DNA from: Bifidobacterium breve
GTDB lineage: Bacteria; Actinomycetota; Actinomycetes; S36-B12
Reading direction: 5' to 3'
Length of the DNA stretch: 14,617 bases
NCBI GenBank assembly: GCA_945900705.1
Contig: CAMDKJ010000023.1
Location: 1-14,617, forward strand
The translations under genes were made by a program, and so were the position numbers. The notes beneath the pieces are model-generated. The model had not been told where the DNA came from and made no database searches. It saw only the letters and a program-made list of their open reading frames with translations. Below are positions 6,279-13,112 of this stretch, in pieces; the first letter of the stretch is position 1, and each line of letters opens with the position of its first letter.

Positions 6279-6869
6279 TCACGTTACCAGTGGAAGGCGC
6301 AGGCCGCGGCGCACATAGTCAAGCCCGGCCCACCAGTACAGCGCAGTACCCCACAAAGAAAAAGCCCACCCGCAGATCAATGCGAAGCTGCCTATAGCCC
6401 CACCAACTGAACCCAGGAGGAGGGCCGGAAACCCCCAAAGCAGGCAAAAGGTTGCCGCTTTTCCGAGCAGAGTTACCGGCAGTGCGATTAAGCCACGGCG
6501 CCTGAGTGCGGGCAAGAGCAGCAGTAGCATCACATCGCGAAGAGCCAGTGCTAGCACCAACCACCACGGGATGATGCCGCGAAGCGCTAAGCCGATAATT
6601 GTTGCTGCGATATAAAGGCGGTCGGCCAGTGGATCGAGAATCGCTCCCAACTTGCTGGTTTGGTTAAGTGCCCGAGCGAGCGCACCATCGAGCCAGTCGG
6701 AGGCACTGGCCAACACCAAGACGACAAACGCCCACACATCGGCCTGCTCAACCAATACCAACCAGAGGAACAGTGGGATACCAAGTAGCCTGATGAAACT
6801 CAAGATGTTCGGCACGGTCCAGATGCGGCTACTAAGTTCAGCCTCTAACTTCCCGTCGTCATCCTTCAT
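6279..6869 (-). CDS. CDP-alcohol phosphatidyltransferase family membrane protein (PgsA-like)
   Basis: Enzymes of this family transfer a phosphatidyl group from CDP-diacylglycerol to an alcohol in the membrane. The catalytic signature is complete: D58, D61-G62, A65-R66, G75, D79 and D83 in SDWLDGALAR and GAILDPLAD. Four to five hydrophobic segments follow, as expected, in 196 aa. WTVPNILSFIRLLGIPLF near the N-terminus is typical of the PgsA branch, and the position before gcvH recalls mycobacterial pgsA2 (Rv1822), so phosphatidylglycerophosphate or cardiolipin synthesis are both possible. The ATG at 6869 is preferred: GGCGAGG lies just upstream, while the longer frame would begin with TTG at 6902. 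A TAATTT hexamer at 6911-6906 could be its -10. The substrate alcohol cannot be told from sequence. Confidence 0.88.
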   Translation of the reverse strand: MKDDDGKLEAELSSRIWTVPNILSFIRLLGIPLFLWLVLVEQADVWAFVVLVLASASDWLDGALARALNQTSKLGAILDPLADRLYIAATIIGLALRGIIPWWLVLALALRDVMLLLLLPALRRRGLIALPVTLLGKAATFCLLWGFPALLLGSVGGAIGSFALICGWAFSLWGTALYWWAGLDYVRRGLRLPLVT

Positions 6870-6938
6870 TACGGCCTCGCCTTCGCAGGTGGAACATCGC
6901 AACCCAAATTACAGCTAGTAAGGCACCTGTTCTCTAAG

Positions 6939-7742
6939 TTAACTAGCTCGTTGAGCGGTATACCGGCCACCAACTCGTTCCAACCTAATTGGAATCCCAA
7001 ACGTTTGAGTGAGTGTCTCACTAATTATCGCCTGCTCAATTGGCCCCTGGGCGACCACCTGACCCTCGCGGAGCAATAGCGCGTGCGTGAAGCCAGGTGG
7101 GATTTCCTCAACATGGTGGGTGACGAGCACTTGCGCTGGAGCGTGTCGATCAAAAGCCAATAGCGTCATACGCTGCACCAAATCCTCGCGGCCGCCCAGG
7201 TCCAACCCAGCTCCCGGCTCATCCAGCAGCAAGAGTTCTGGATCAGACATCAGCGCCCTGGCTATCAAAGTTCGTTTGCGCTCACCTTCGGACAAGGTGC
7301 CAAAAGTCCGGTTCGAAAGTGCCTCCAACCCCCAAGTCTTAATAAGTTGGGTGCGGCGGTACTCGTCGATCAACTCATACTTCTCCCGCCACCTACCGGT
7401 CACCCCATAAGCCCCGGTCAGCACCACATTCGCAACACTCTCCGAGGACGGAAGGCTATTTAAAATGGCACTACTCGCCCAGCCAATACGTGGTTTCAGA
7501 TCCGCCAGATCAACCGCGCCAAGTTCTTCACCAAGGAGGTGCACCTGCCCCGAGGTCGGGAACATTTGGGCAGCGGCGAGCTGCAGGAGGGTGGTTTTGC
7601 CAGCCCCATTAGGGCCCAGAATCACCCAGCGCTCAGGTGAACGAACCACCCAGTTCACATCGTTTAGCAGCAGTTTTCGCCCACGTCTAACCGCTACCTG
7701 ACGGCAGGCGAATACCTCCGCCTGGTCGAGATTTTGCGCCAC
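6939..7742 (-). CDS. Solitary ABC ATP-binding protein (ModF-like family, COG1119)
   Basis: The 267-aa protein is a single ABC ATPase with Walker A GPNGAGKT (43-50), signature LSEGE (150-154), Walker B LLLLDE (170-175) and the switch histidine in VTHHVEEI. The segment usually holding the Q-loop glutamine reads RIGWASSAI and lacks an obvious glutamine. No permease or binding-protein gene is adjacent, so either it energises a transporter encoded elsewhere or it has a non-transport role; the substrate is unknown. The frame is open to a GTG at 7787, but the GTG at 7742 gives an N-terminus nearer to the usual length before VAVRRG and has TAAGGT seven bases upstream, consistent with a near-leaderless start. 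It is divergent from serB. The family call is from memory and moderately certain. Confidence 0.85.
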   Translation of the reverse strand: MAQNLDQAEVFACRQVAVRRGRKLLLNDVNWVVRSPERWVILGPNGAGKTTLLQLAAAQMFPTSGQVHLLGEELGAVDLADLKPRIGWASSAILNSLPSSESVANVVLTGAYGVTGRWREKYELIDEYRRTQLIKTWGLEALSNRTFGTLSEGERKRTLIARALMSDPELLLLDEPGAGLDLGGREDLVQRMTLLAFDRHAPAQVLVTHHVEEIPPGFTHALLLREGQVVAQGPIEQAIISETLTQTFGIPIRLERVGGRYTAQRAS

Positions 7743-7806
7743 GAAAGTGACCTTAGTCGCCTTGGTTGTTCGTGGTCGGTGCCACACGCGCTAGCGTTGC
7801 ACCGAC
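7743..7806. promoter_or_regulatory. Divergent intergenic region between ABC ATPase and serB
   Basis: These 64 bases must hold both start regions if the two divergent genes begin as proposed. Leftward, TAAGGT (7755-7750) stands seven bases from the GTG at 7742. Rightward, TAGCGT (7792-7797) stands nine bases from the ATG at 7807. No convincing -35 boxes and no Shine-Dalgarno sites are visible on either side. Confidence 0.4.
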
Positions 7807-9042
7807 ATGACATCACAGACCCTGCTCCTAACCCTTAGCGGAACTGACCGGCCGGGGGTAACCAAGACCCTCTTCGCGGCCTTGGCCGCGCACCCGATCA
7901 CAGTTCTTGATGTCGAGCAACTGGTGGTACGTGGGCGATTGGTGCTTTCCGCCCTGGTTAATGTCGAGACCAGCGGCACCGGTAATGACGAAATTATGAG
8001 TCGGATTCGGCAAGATATCCGCAGCACCGCCGCAGCCCTTGAGATGGATGTCACGACGGTACCCGGCGCCCTAGAAGACACGGTAAGCAGGCGCGACCGC
8101 GTGCACGTGACGATTCTTGGGGCCCCACTTCGACCCGATGCGGTGTCTCGTATCGCCGAGGAGATCGCCAATCGCGGGGGCAATATCGATCGCATCCGCC
8201 GGATTGCCTCTTATCCGGTAACCGCGGTGGTATTCGAGGGTTCGGGTGCCGAACTACATGATTTACGCCGTGCCCTTGTTGCTGCCGCAGCCGAAGTGGG
8301 TGTCGACATCGCCGTGCAGGAGTCAGGTCTAGATCGCCGCGGGCAGCATCTGGTGGTGATCGATGTCGACTCAACCCTGATCCAAAATGAAGTAATTGAC
8401 CTCATCGCAGAACATGCCGGAGTTGGTGAGCAAGTTGCCCAAATCACCGAGCAGGCAATGGCGGGTGAGCTGGATTTTGTGGCCGCGCTGCGGGCACGTG
8501 TTGCCTTATTGAAAGGCCTGCCGGTCAGTGTTCTTGACGAAGTCAGAACCCGCCTGCAGTTGACACCTGGCGCTCGCACCCTCTGCCGCACTTTGAATAC
8601 CCTCGGATACCGGGTGTGCCTGGTTTCTGGGGGCTTCGCGGAGGTAATCCTGCCTATCGCTGATGAGTTAGGAATTGACGACGTAAGAGCTAACCACCTT
8701 GGGGTTCGCGATGGATACTTAACCGGTGAGGTTGTCGGCGTCATCGTTGACCGTCAGGGCAAAAAGGCCGCACTTGAGGAGTTCGCCGAAAAATACGAAA
8801 TCCCGTTGCGGCGCACCATAGCGATTGGTGATGGTGCCAACGATGTATCGATGCTCGAGGCTGCCGGACTCGGGGTGTCGTTCAACGGTAAAGCAGCGGC
8901 ACGCGAAGCCGCTGACGCAGCATTATCGGTGCCATACCTTGATTCGGTGCTTTATCTCCTAGGTATCACCAGGGAAGATATTGAAGGAGCCGATGCCCGC
9001 GCCGGTGTGGTCACGCCGGCACCTCGCCTAGCAACTAATTAG
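7807..9042 (+). CDS. serB: Phosphoserine phosphatase SerB with two N-terminal ACT domains
   Basis: SerB removes phosphate from O-phosphoserine in the last step of serine synthesis. The 411-aa product begins with two ACT regulatory domains (about residues 4-80 and 95-170; LSGTDRPGV opens the first), as in mycobacterial SerB2, where amino acids act through these domains. The HAD phosphatase part has motif I DVDST (nucleophile D186, acid D188), motif II SGGF (274-277), a lysine in GKKAALEEF, and motif III GDGANDVSML (341-350). The ATG at 7807 has no Shine-Dalgarno site; TAGCGT nine bases upstream suggests a very short leader. Its stop codon overlaps that of the convergent phosphatase gene by four bases. 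Serine supply links it to the glycine cleavage genes in the same window. Confidence 0.95.
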   Translation: MTSQTLLLTLSGTDRPGVTKTLFAALAAHPITVLDVEQLVVRGRLVLSALVNVETSGTGNDEIMSRIRQDIRSTAAALEMDVTTVPGALEDTVSRRDRVHVTILGAPLRPDAVSRIAEEIANRGGNIDRIRRIASYPVTAVVFEGSGAELHDLRRALVAAAAEVGVDIAVQESGLDRRGQHLVVIDVDSTLIQNEVIDLIAEHAGVGEQVAQITEQAMAGELDFVAALRARVALLKGLPVSVLDEVRTRLQLTPGARTLCRTLNTLGYRVCLVSGGFAEVILPIADELGIDDVRANHLGVRDGYLTGEVVGVIVDRQGKKAALEEFAEKYEIPLRRTIAIGDGANDVSMLEAAGLGVSFNGKAAAREAADAALSVPYLDSVLYLLGITREDIEGADARAGVVTPAPRLATN

Positions 9043-9548
9043 CCACGAGGCACGCTAAATTCAGTAAGCATTGCTGATTCGGCAGCAATAGTCGACCAAT
9101 CAACTACATCGAATACGGCCACACCGGATGTCGGGTATTTTTCCGCTAGCATCAAGTAGGAACTCGATTCGCGATTTGTAACGATAGTCGAAGCAACATC
9201 TTCAAGTCCAGGATTATGAGCGATGATAACTAGCACTTCAACATCTAGCGGGGTTGCTCGCACCACCCCTAGAATCGTTTGCTGCGACGCTTCATAAAGT
9301 CGTGGCTCCGTGCGAGCAATCACGTCAATACCCTCGCCGGCGATAAGCGCCCAAGTTTCTTGAGTGCGCTTGGCCGATGAAGCGACCACGGATATTTTTC
9401 GATCAAGAAGGCCGGAGTTAGCAAGCCAGCGACCGACCGCAGTGCCATCGCGCACTCCCCGCTCGTTTAAGGGCCGCTCATGGTCACCGACGCCAACCGG
9501 GTATGCAGACTTCGCGTGTCTAATTAGGACCAGCCTCTTACTAGGCAC
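9039..9548 (-). CDS. SixA-like histidine phosphatase
   Basis: This is a small (169 aa) histidine phosphatase of the phosphoglycerate-mutase superfamily. The catalytic RHG-type motif reads LIRHAKS (H11), the conserved arginine lies in SSAKRTQET, and the second histidine lies in IIAHNPGLEDV (H111). This RHAKS/HNPG combination is the SixA-type subgroup; the E. coli member acts on phosphohistidine in signalling proteins, but the actinobacterial substrate is unknown. The GTG at 9548 is chosen because it overlaps the fabI stop by eight bases and gives MPSKRLVLIRHAKS; the frame is open further to a TTG at 9572. It is the last gene of the dodecin-fabG-fabI cluster and its stop overlaps the stop of convergent serB. 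Confidence 0.87.
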   Translation of the reverse strand: MPSKRLVLIRHAKSAYPVGVGDHERPLNERGVRDGTAVGRWLANSGLLDRKISVVASSAKRTQETWALIAGEGIDVIARTEPRLYEASQQTILGVVRATPLDVEVLVIIAHNPGLEDVASTIVTNRESSSYLMLAEKYPTSGVAVFDVVDWSTIAAESAMLTEFSVPRG

Positions 9549-10308
9549 CTTGTGAGTGCACCCCACCGTCAACGTGCACGATCTCCCCCGTCGTTGCCGG
9601 GAACCAGTCGGACATCAAAGCTACACAAGCCCGCGCTGCCGGCTCGGGGTCATCTAGATCCCAGGCTAACGGTGCCCGCTCGGACCAAACTCCCTCAAAA
9701 TCTTCAAAACCTGGGATGCTCTTAGCCGCCATGGTACGAATTGGTCCGGCAGCCACCAGATTAACTCTGATCCCTTTCGGCCCTAGATCACGGGCGAGAT
9801 AACGGGAGGTACTTTCGAGTGCCGCTTTGGCTACCCCCATCCAGTCATACTTGGGCCAGGCCACCGCGGCATCAAAATCGAGTCCGACAATCGAACCGCC
9901 CGGCCCCATTAATGGCTCAGCGGCAACTGATAATGACTTAAGCGAAAATGCTGATACTTGCAGTGCGGTACCTGCATCGGCCCATGTCGTGGAAAGAAAT
10001 TTACCGCCAAGCGCCGCTTCAGGTGCGAAGCCTATTGAATGCAATACGCCATCAATCCCGTCGACGTGTTCACGTACTCGACTTTCGAGAGCAGCCAAAT
10101 CTTCGTCATTGGTAACGTCTAGTTCAATAACCGGTGGTAGTGAAGGAAGCCGGCCGGCTGAACGTGCGGTAAGTGACATAACTCGGCCAAATGATGTTAG
10201 GACTACGAACGCACCTTGCTCTTGGGCTAGGCGGGCAACGTGGAAGGCGATGGACTGGTCGGTCAGGACCCCGGTAATCAGAATTCGCTTACCCTGCAAT
10301 ATCCCCAT
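9541..10308 (-). CDS. fabI: Enoyl-[acyl-carrier-protein] reductase (NADH), FabI/InhA type
   Basis: FabI reduces the trans-2-enoyl-ACP in the last step of each type II fatty acid elongation round. The 255-aa product has the cofactor loop ITGVLTDQSIAF, which closely resembles that of InhA, the LHSIGFAP strand, and the enoyl-reductase form of the catalytic pair, Y154-x6-K161 in YDWMGVAK. A short-chain dehydrogenase would have Y-x3-K instead. The ATG at 10308 has AGGAG about eight bases upstream. It follows fabG by 23 bases, the mabA-inhA arrangement of actinobacteria, and its end overlaps the SixA-like gene. Whether it serves ordinary lipids only or longer acyl chains is not visible; no mycolate genes are in the window. 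Confidence 0.96.
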   Translation of the reverse strand: MGILQGKRILITGVLTDQSIAFHVARLAQEQGAFVVLTSFGRVMSLTARSAGRLPSLPPVIELDVTNDEDLAALESRVREHVDGIDGVLHSIGFAPEAALGGKFLSTTWADAGTALQVSAFSLKSLSVAAEPLMGPGGSIVGLDFDAAVAWPKYDWMGVAKAALESTSRYLARDLGPKGIRVNLVAAGPIRTMAAKSIPGFEDFEGVWSERAPLAWDLDDPEPAARACVALMSDWFPATTGEIVHVDGGVHSQGA

Positions 10309-10331
10309 CTAAAATTGCTCCTGCTCGTTTC

Positions 10332-11036
10332 CTAGTGGCCCATGCCAAGGCCACCATCAATGGGAATCACAGCGCCGGTGATGTAACCGGCATCCTTCGA
10401 CGCCAAGAACTCCACAAGTGCTGCGACTTCGTCGGAGTGAGCATACCGGCCCAAGGGCACCGCACTCAGGATCGACGCCTTGCGGTCTTCGTCTAAGTCG
10501 GCTGTCATGTCAGTTTCAACAAATCCAGGCGCCACCACATTTACCGTGATACCCCGCGAACCAACTTCACGGGCCAAGGACCGGCCGGCTCCGATCAGAC
10601 CTGACTTCGCGGCCGCGTAGTTCACCTGGCCCGCAGATCCCAGCATTGCAACAACCGATGAAATGAAGATGATGCGACCATCACGAGCCTTAATCATTGC
10701 GCGCAAACCGCGCCGTGAAATACGTATAGCTCCCGCCAAGTTAGTGGTGAGTACGTCATCAATATCCTGATCGCTCATTCGCATTAGTAAGCCATCGCGA
10801 GTGATGCCAGCATTAGCCACGATGATCGACACCGAACCAAAATCTGCCTCAACCTTGGTAAATGCGGCATCAATCGAAGCCGGATCAGCAACATCCATCG
10901 CTACCGCTGCTAGACCCTCTGGGGCCTGACCCGATCGACAAGCCACCACGACCTCATGGCCAGCTGCCCGCAGCCGTAAAGCGATTGCAAGCCCGATGCC
11001 TCGATTTCCGCCGGTGACTAGAGCAATATCTTTCAC
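10332..11036 (-). CDS. fabG: 3-oxoacyl-[acyl-carrier-protein] reductase, FabG/MabA type
   Basis: This short-chain dehydrogenase reduces 3-ketoacyl-ACP with NADPH. It has the cofactor loop TGGNRGIG (8-15), NAG (75-77), the catalytic N99, serine in FISSVV (about S126-S127) and Y140-x3-K144 in NYAAAKSG. The C-terminus DAGYITGAVIPIDGGLGMGH is typical of FabG. At 234 aa it is of normal length. The GTG at 11036 shares GTGA with the stop of the upstream channel gene and has GGAG seven bases before it. Downstream fabI makes a functional pair for consecutive elongation steps. Confidence 0.95.
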   Translation of the reverse strand: MKDIALVTGGNRGIGLAIALRLRAAGHEVVVACRSGQAPEGLAAVAMDVADPASIDAAFTKVEADFGSVSIIVANAGITRDGLLMRMSDQDIDDVLTTNLAGAIRISRRGLRAMIKARDGRIIFISSVVAMLGSAGQVNYAAAKSGLIGAGRSLAREVGSRGITVNVVAPGFVETDMTADLDEDRKASILSAVPLGRYAHSDEVAALVEFLASKDAGYITGAVIPIDGGLGMGH

Positions 11037-11743
11037 GTTGTATCTCCATTCGAGTCCATTACCGCGCTTGATTGCACCTCTACAGGTGTTTGTTTCGGCT
11101 TGAGAAACACACTCAGAACGAAGATGCCAATAGGTAGATAGGAAGCAATGACTGGTGAGAACAAACTAATGACACCGATGAACAAGAAATATCCGGCAAT
11201 GATCCACCCGCGAAAACGCGCTGCGCCGGTGAGGATGGCTGCCTCGGATCCCGGCAGGAGCAAATGCGGATTCCGGCTCAAGTGACGCCCCATTAACGTG
11301 CCCAGTGCACTAACACTGGCCATGAGAACCCAGTAAAACAGCGCAATGTCAGCTGTCGCAGTAGTACTGAAGTCCGTGAACGATCCACCAAGTGCGAAGG
11401 TGTCGCCATAGAGGCTGCTAAACCAAGGCAACAGCACAATTGCCGCAAGCCAGGTAACGTTTAACCAAAATAGTGGGTTATCGTAGCCGCGAATTTGGCT
11501 AAATATTCGACTATGCAGCCTCCACATCACAGCGACCACGTAGAAAGTAAATAGAAAGATCACCAGGTGGCCTAAGTTCTTAGTAACCACCGTGTAAAGC
11601 GGTGCCCCCGCAGCTGGTCCTTGAATATTGATCAGCGGCAGCACCATCAAGGTGATGGCAACGGCAACGACTCCGTCGCTGAACGCCATCAAGCGATCGA
11701 CCTCGCGGCCGGTGCTTAGCGGATCACTCCGACCAACACGCAT
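11033..11743 (-). CDS. TMEM175/DUF1211-family membrane protein, probable potassium channel
   Basis: The 236-aa product has the TMEM175 family signature RxxxFSD (R17, F21-S22-D23) at the start of the first membrane helix, followed by DGVVAVAITLMVL. Six hydrophobic segments are visible, at about residues 18-40, 57-74, 90-111, 129-150, 174-191 and 194-212, matching one six-helix repeat as in bacterial homologues, which assemble as tetramers. Prokaryotic members conduct potassium with low selectivity. The ATG at 11743 overlaps the dodecin stop by one base (TAATG), and the gene's own stop overlaps the fabG start. Why a channel sits between dodecin and fatty acid genes is not clear. Confidence 0.85.
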   Translation of the reverse strand: MRVGRSDPLSTGREVDRLMAFSDGVVAVAITLMVLPLINIQGPAAGAPLYTVVTKNLGHLVIFLFTFYVVAVMWRLHSRIFSQIRGYDNPLFWLNVTWLAAIVLLPWFSSLYGDTFALGGSFTDFSTTATADIALFYWVLMASVSALGTLMGRHLSRNPHLLLPGSEAAILTGAARFRGWIIAGYFLFIGVISLFSPVIASYLPIGIFVLSVFLKPKQTPVEVQSSAVMDSNGDTT

Positions 11744-11955
11744 TAGACATCCTCGAGCCGGTACCCGACTTTGATGGACACCTGGAAGTGGTCGACCGCG
11801 CCATCTTTGACGTAACCGCGAACCTGAGTGATTTCAAACCAGTCGATGTGCTTCATCGTCTTGCCAGCCCTCTCGACCGCGGTACTGACCGCCGCCTCGA
11901 TGCTGTCCGGTGAGGTGCCAACGACTTCGGCCATGCCGAATGTGCGATTTCTCAT
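11743..11955 (-). CDS. Dodecin, flavin-binding protein
   Basis: Dodecins are about 70-aa proteins that assemble into hollow dodecamers storing or buffering flavins. This one has 70 aa with the family pattern EVVGTSPDSIEAAVSTAVERA, split by its strand-helix-strand fold, then IDWFEITQVRG (W39, stacking on the flavin) and DHFQVSIKVGYRLE (Q58). Both flavin-contact residues are present. The ATG at 11955 has no Shine-Dalgarno site; TAGGTT lies seven bases upstream. It appears to be the first gene of a five-gene cluster through the SixA-like gene, with stop and start of the next gene overlapping as TAATG. Confidence 0.92.
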   Translation of the reverse strand: MRNRTFGMAEVVGTSPDSIEAAVSTAVERAGKTMKHIDWFEITQVRGYVKDGAVDHFQVSIKVGYRLEDV

Positions 11956-12038
11956 GGTGGCGAACCTAACACCTCGTGAACAGACATTTTCTTGCGCCCC
12001 GGTGGGCGCGAGCCACCAATTGGCCGTACGGTTAGAGC
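11956..12038. promoter_or_regulatory. Divergent promoter region between dodecin and DUF3099 genes
   Basis: The 83-bp gap carries two -10-like hexamers placed right next to divergent start codons: TAGGTT (11968-11963, minus strand, seven bases before the dodecin ATG) and TACGGT (12027-12032, plus strand, six bases before the DUF3099 ATG). No strong -35 is seen for either. An ordinary -10 to start distance implies that both mRNAs begin at or within two bases of the ATG. Confidence 0.5.
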
Positions 12039-12368
12039 ATGGGATTTATGGTGGGTAAAGCCAAGGCACCGATTATCGAAGTCTTCACGATAACCGGGGC
12101 ACAGCGGGCCCTGAGCCAAGAACAGACCGGGCGCACCCGTCGTTACCTAATCTCAATGGGTATTCGCACCGCATGCGTCCTGGGGGCAATTGTCGTGCCC
12201 GGCTGGCCCCGCTGGGTACTCATTGCCGGTGCCGTGGTTCTTCCGTATCTGGCTGTGGTGGTGGCAAATGCCGGCCGCGAGAACGACGAGCCTGGCGAAT
12301 TGGGTGTTACGGTGCAAAGTCAGACGGCCCTGCCGCGGGCCGAAAGTTTTGATTCCCTTCAGCCATAG
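12039..12368 (+). CDS. DUF3099 family small membrane protein
   Basis: The 109-aa protein matches the actinobacterial DUF3099 family: ITGAQRALSQEQTGRTRRYLI, read as the conserved ITxAxxSxxxE then RRYLISMGIRTAC, followed by two hydrophobic segments (about 40-54 and 59-77) with GWPRWVLIAGAVVLPY and the ending AVVVANAGR. Function is unknown; it should sit in the cytoplasmic membrane with short cytoplasmic ends. The ATG at 12039 is preferred because TACGGT six bases upstream suits a leaderless start; an alternative ATG at 12048 would remove three residues. SURF1 follows nine bases downstream. Confidence 0.85.
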   Translation: MGFMVGKAKAPIIEVFTITGAQRALSQEQTGRTRRYLISMGIRTACVLGAIVVPGWPRWVLIAGAVVLPYLAVVVANAGRENDEPGELGVTVQSQTALPRAESFDSLQP

Positions 12369-12371
12369 GCT
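12366..12371 (+). promoter_or_regulatory. Candidate -10 of a leaderless SURF1 transcript
   Basis: TAGGCT overlaps the DUF3099 stop codon and ends six bases before the SURF1 ATG at 12378. The same hexamer with the same six-base gap precedes the DUF151 gene (4585-4580). No Shine-Dalgarno site is present. Confidence 0.4.
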
Positions 12372-12377
12372 GGCACT

Positions 12378-13097
12378 ATGCTCGCGTTGCTCCGGACCCG
12401 ACGGTGGATTGCCTTTACCACCCTCGTTCTGGTCGCGATTGTAGCTTTCGGACTTTTGAGTCGTTGGCAATGGCACCGAGCAAACGAAAAGCAGGCCCAG
12501 CGCATCGAACTGGAGCAAGCCGCCGCCACCAATCCAGTCGAACTGACAGCGCTCGACGCACCGGCCCCCGACTGGCAGATGATTTCGGCGACCGGCACTT
12601 ACGACCCATCAATGCAGGTGGTGGTGCGCCAGCGACCCCAAGATGGGCGTAATGGATTCTGGGTTCTCACTCCCCTACAACTAGTTGACGGTCGCAGCGT
12701 GTGGGTTAATCGAGGTTGGCTGCCAGCCAGTGCTTCCGCCACCACCTCGCCGGAAATCCCGGATCCACCTTCCGAGCCAGTCGCCATCATCGGTTCTTGG
12801 CATGGTTTTGAGCAGATCAATGAAGCCTCCCGCACGGGCCTGCCCGCAAAAATGATCGGCGCCGTAGACCCCTCGGTGCTTCCGTTGACCGGTGATTTCG
12901 CTGGATACTTAAGGATCACCGCCACCACTCCGTCACAAGAGGTGCTCGCGTTCGTGTCTGCACCGCAGATCGACGACACCATGAACCTGTCCTATGCGGG
13001 ACAATGGCTCCTATTCGCCGGTGTAGCGATTGTTGGTTGGTACGTCTTCCTAAGGCGTGAAGCCAAAGAGGATGCTAGTGACACCGCCCCCGTTTAG
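12378..13097 (+). CDS. SURF1 family protein, cytochrome oxidase biogenesis
   Basis: SURF1 proteins help assemble the haem-copper cytochrome c oxidase in the membrane. The 239-aa product has the family layout: one membrane helix near the N-terminus (about 10-28) ending in SRWQWHRANEK, a large extracytoplasmic part with WVLTPLQLVDGRSVWVNRGWLP, and a second helix near the C-terminus (about 210-225) preceded by NLSYAGQWLLFAG. These WQ-R, VNRGW and YAxQW elements are the diagnostic ones. It implies aerobic respiration with an aa3-type oxidase, whose genes are not in the window. It lies nine bases after DUF3099 and converges on the ABC exporter with a 15-bp gap that holds no visible terminator. Confidence 0.92.
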   Translation: MLALLRTRRWIAFTTLVLVAIVAFGLLSRWQWHRANEKQAQRIELEQAAATNPVELTALDAPAPDWQMISATGTYDPSMQVVVRQRPQDGRNGFWVLTPLQLVDGRSVWVNRGWLPASASATTSPEIPDPPSEPVAIIGSWHGFEQINEASRTGLPAKMIGAVDPSVLPLTGDFAGYLRITATTPSQEVLAFVSAPQIDDTMNLSYAGQWLLFAGVAIVGWYVFLRREAKEDASDTAPV

Positions 13098-13112
13098 CCC
13101 GGCCCGACTGCT

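Noticed and set aside
6870..6902. Longer phosphatidyltransferase beginning with TTG at 6902
   Set aside because: TTG is a weak start with no ribosome site, while the ATG at 6869 has GGCGAGG just upstream.
7743..7787. Longer ABC ATPase beginning with GTG at 7787
   Set aside because: The extra 15 residues (MWHRPRTTKATKVTF) are basic and unlike the family start, and would leave only 19 bp to divergent serB; the GTG at 7742 fits better, though the longer form is not excluded.
8211..8744. 177-codon minus-strand open frame inside serB
   Set aside because: It lies antisense to the HAD motifs of serB, is rich in S, T, P and R, and resembles no family.
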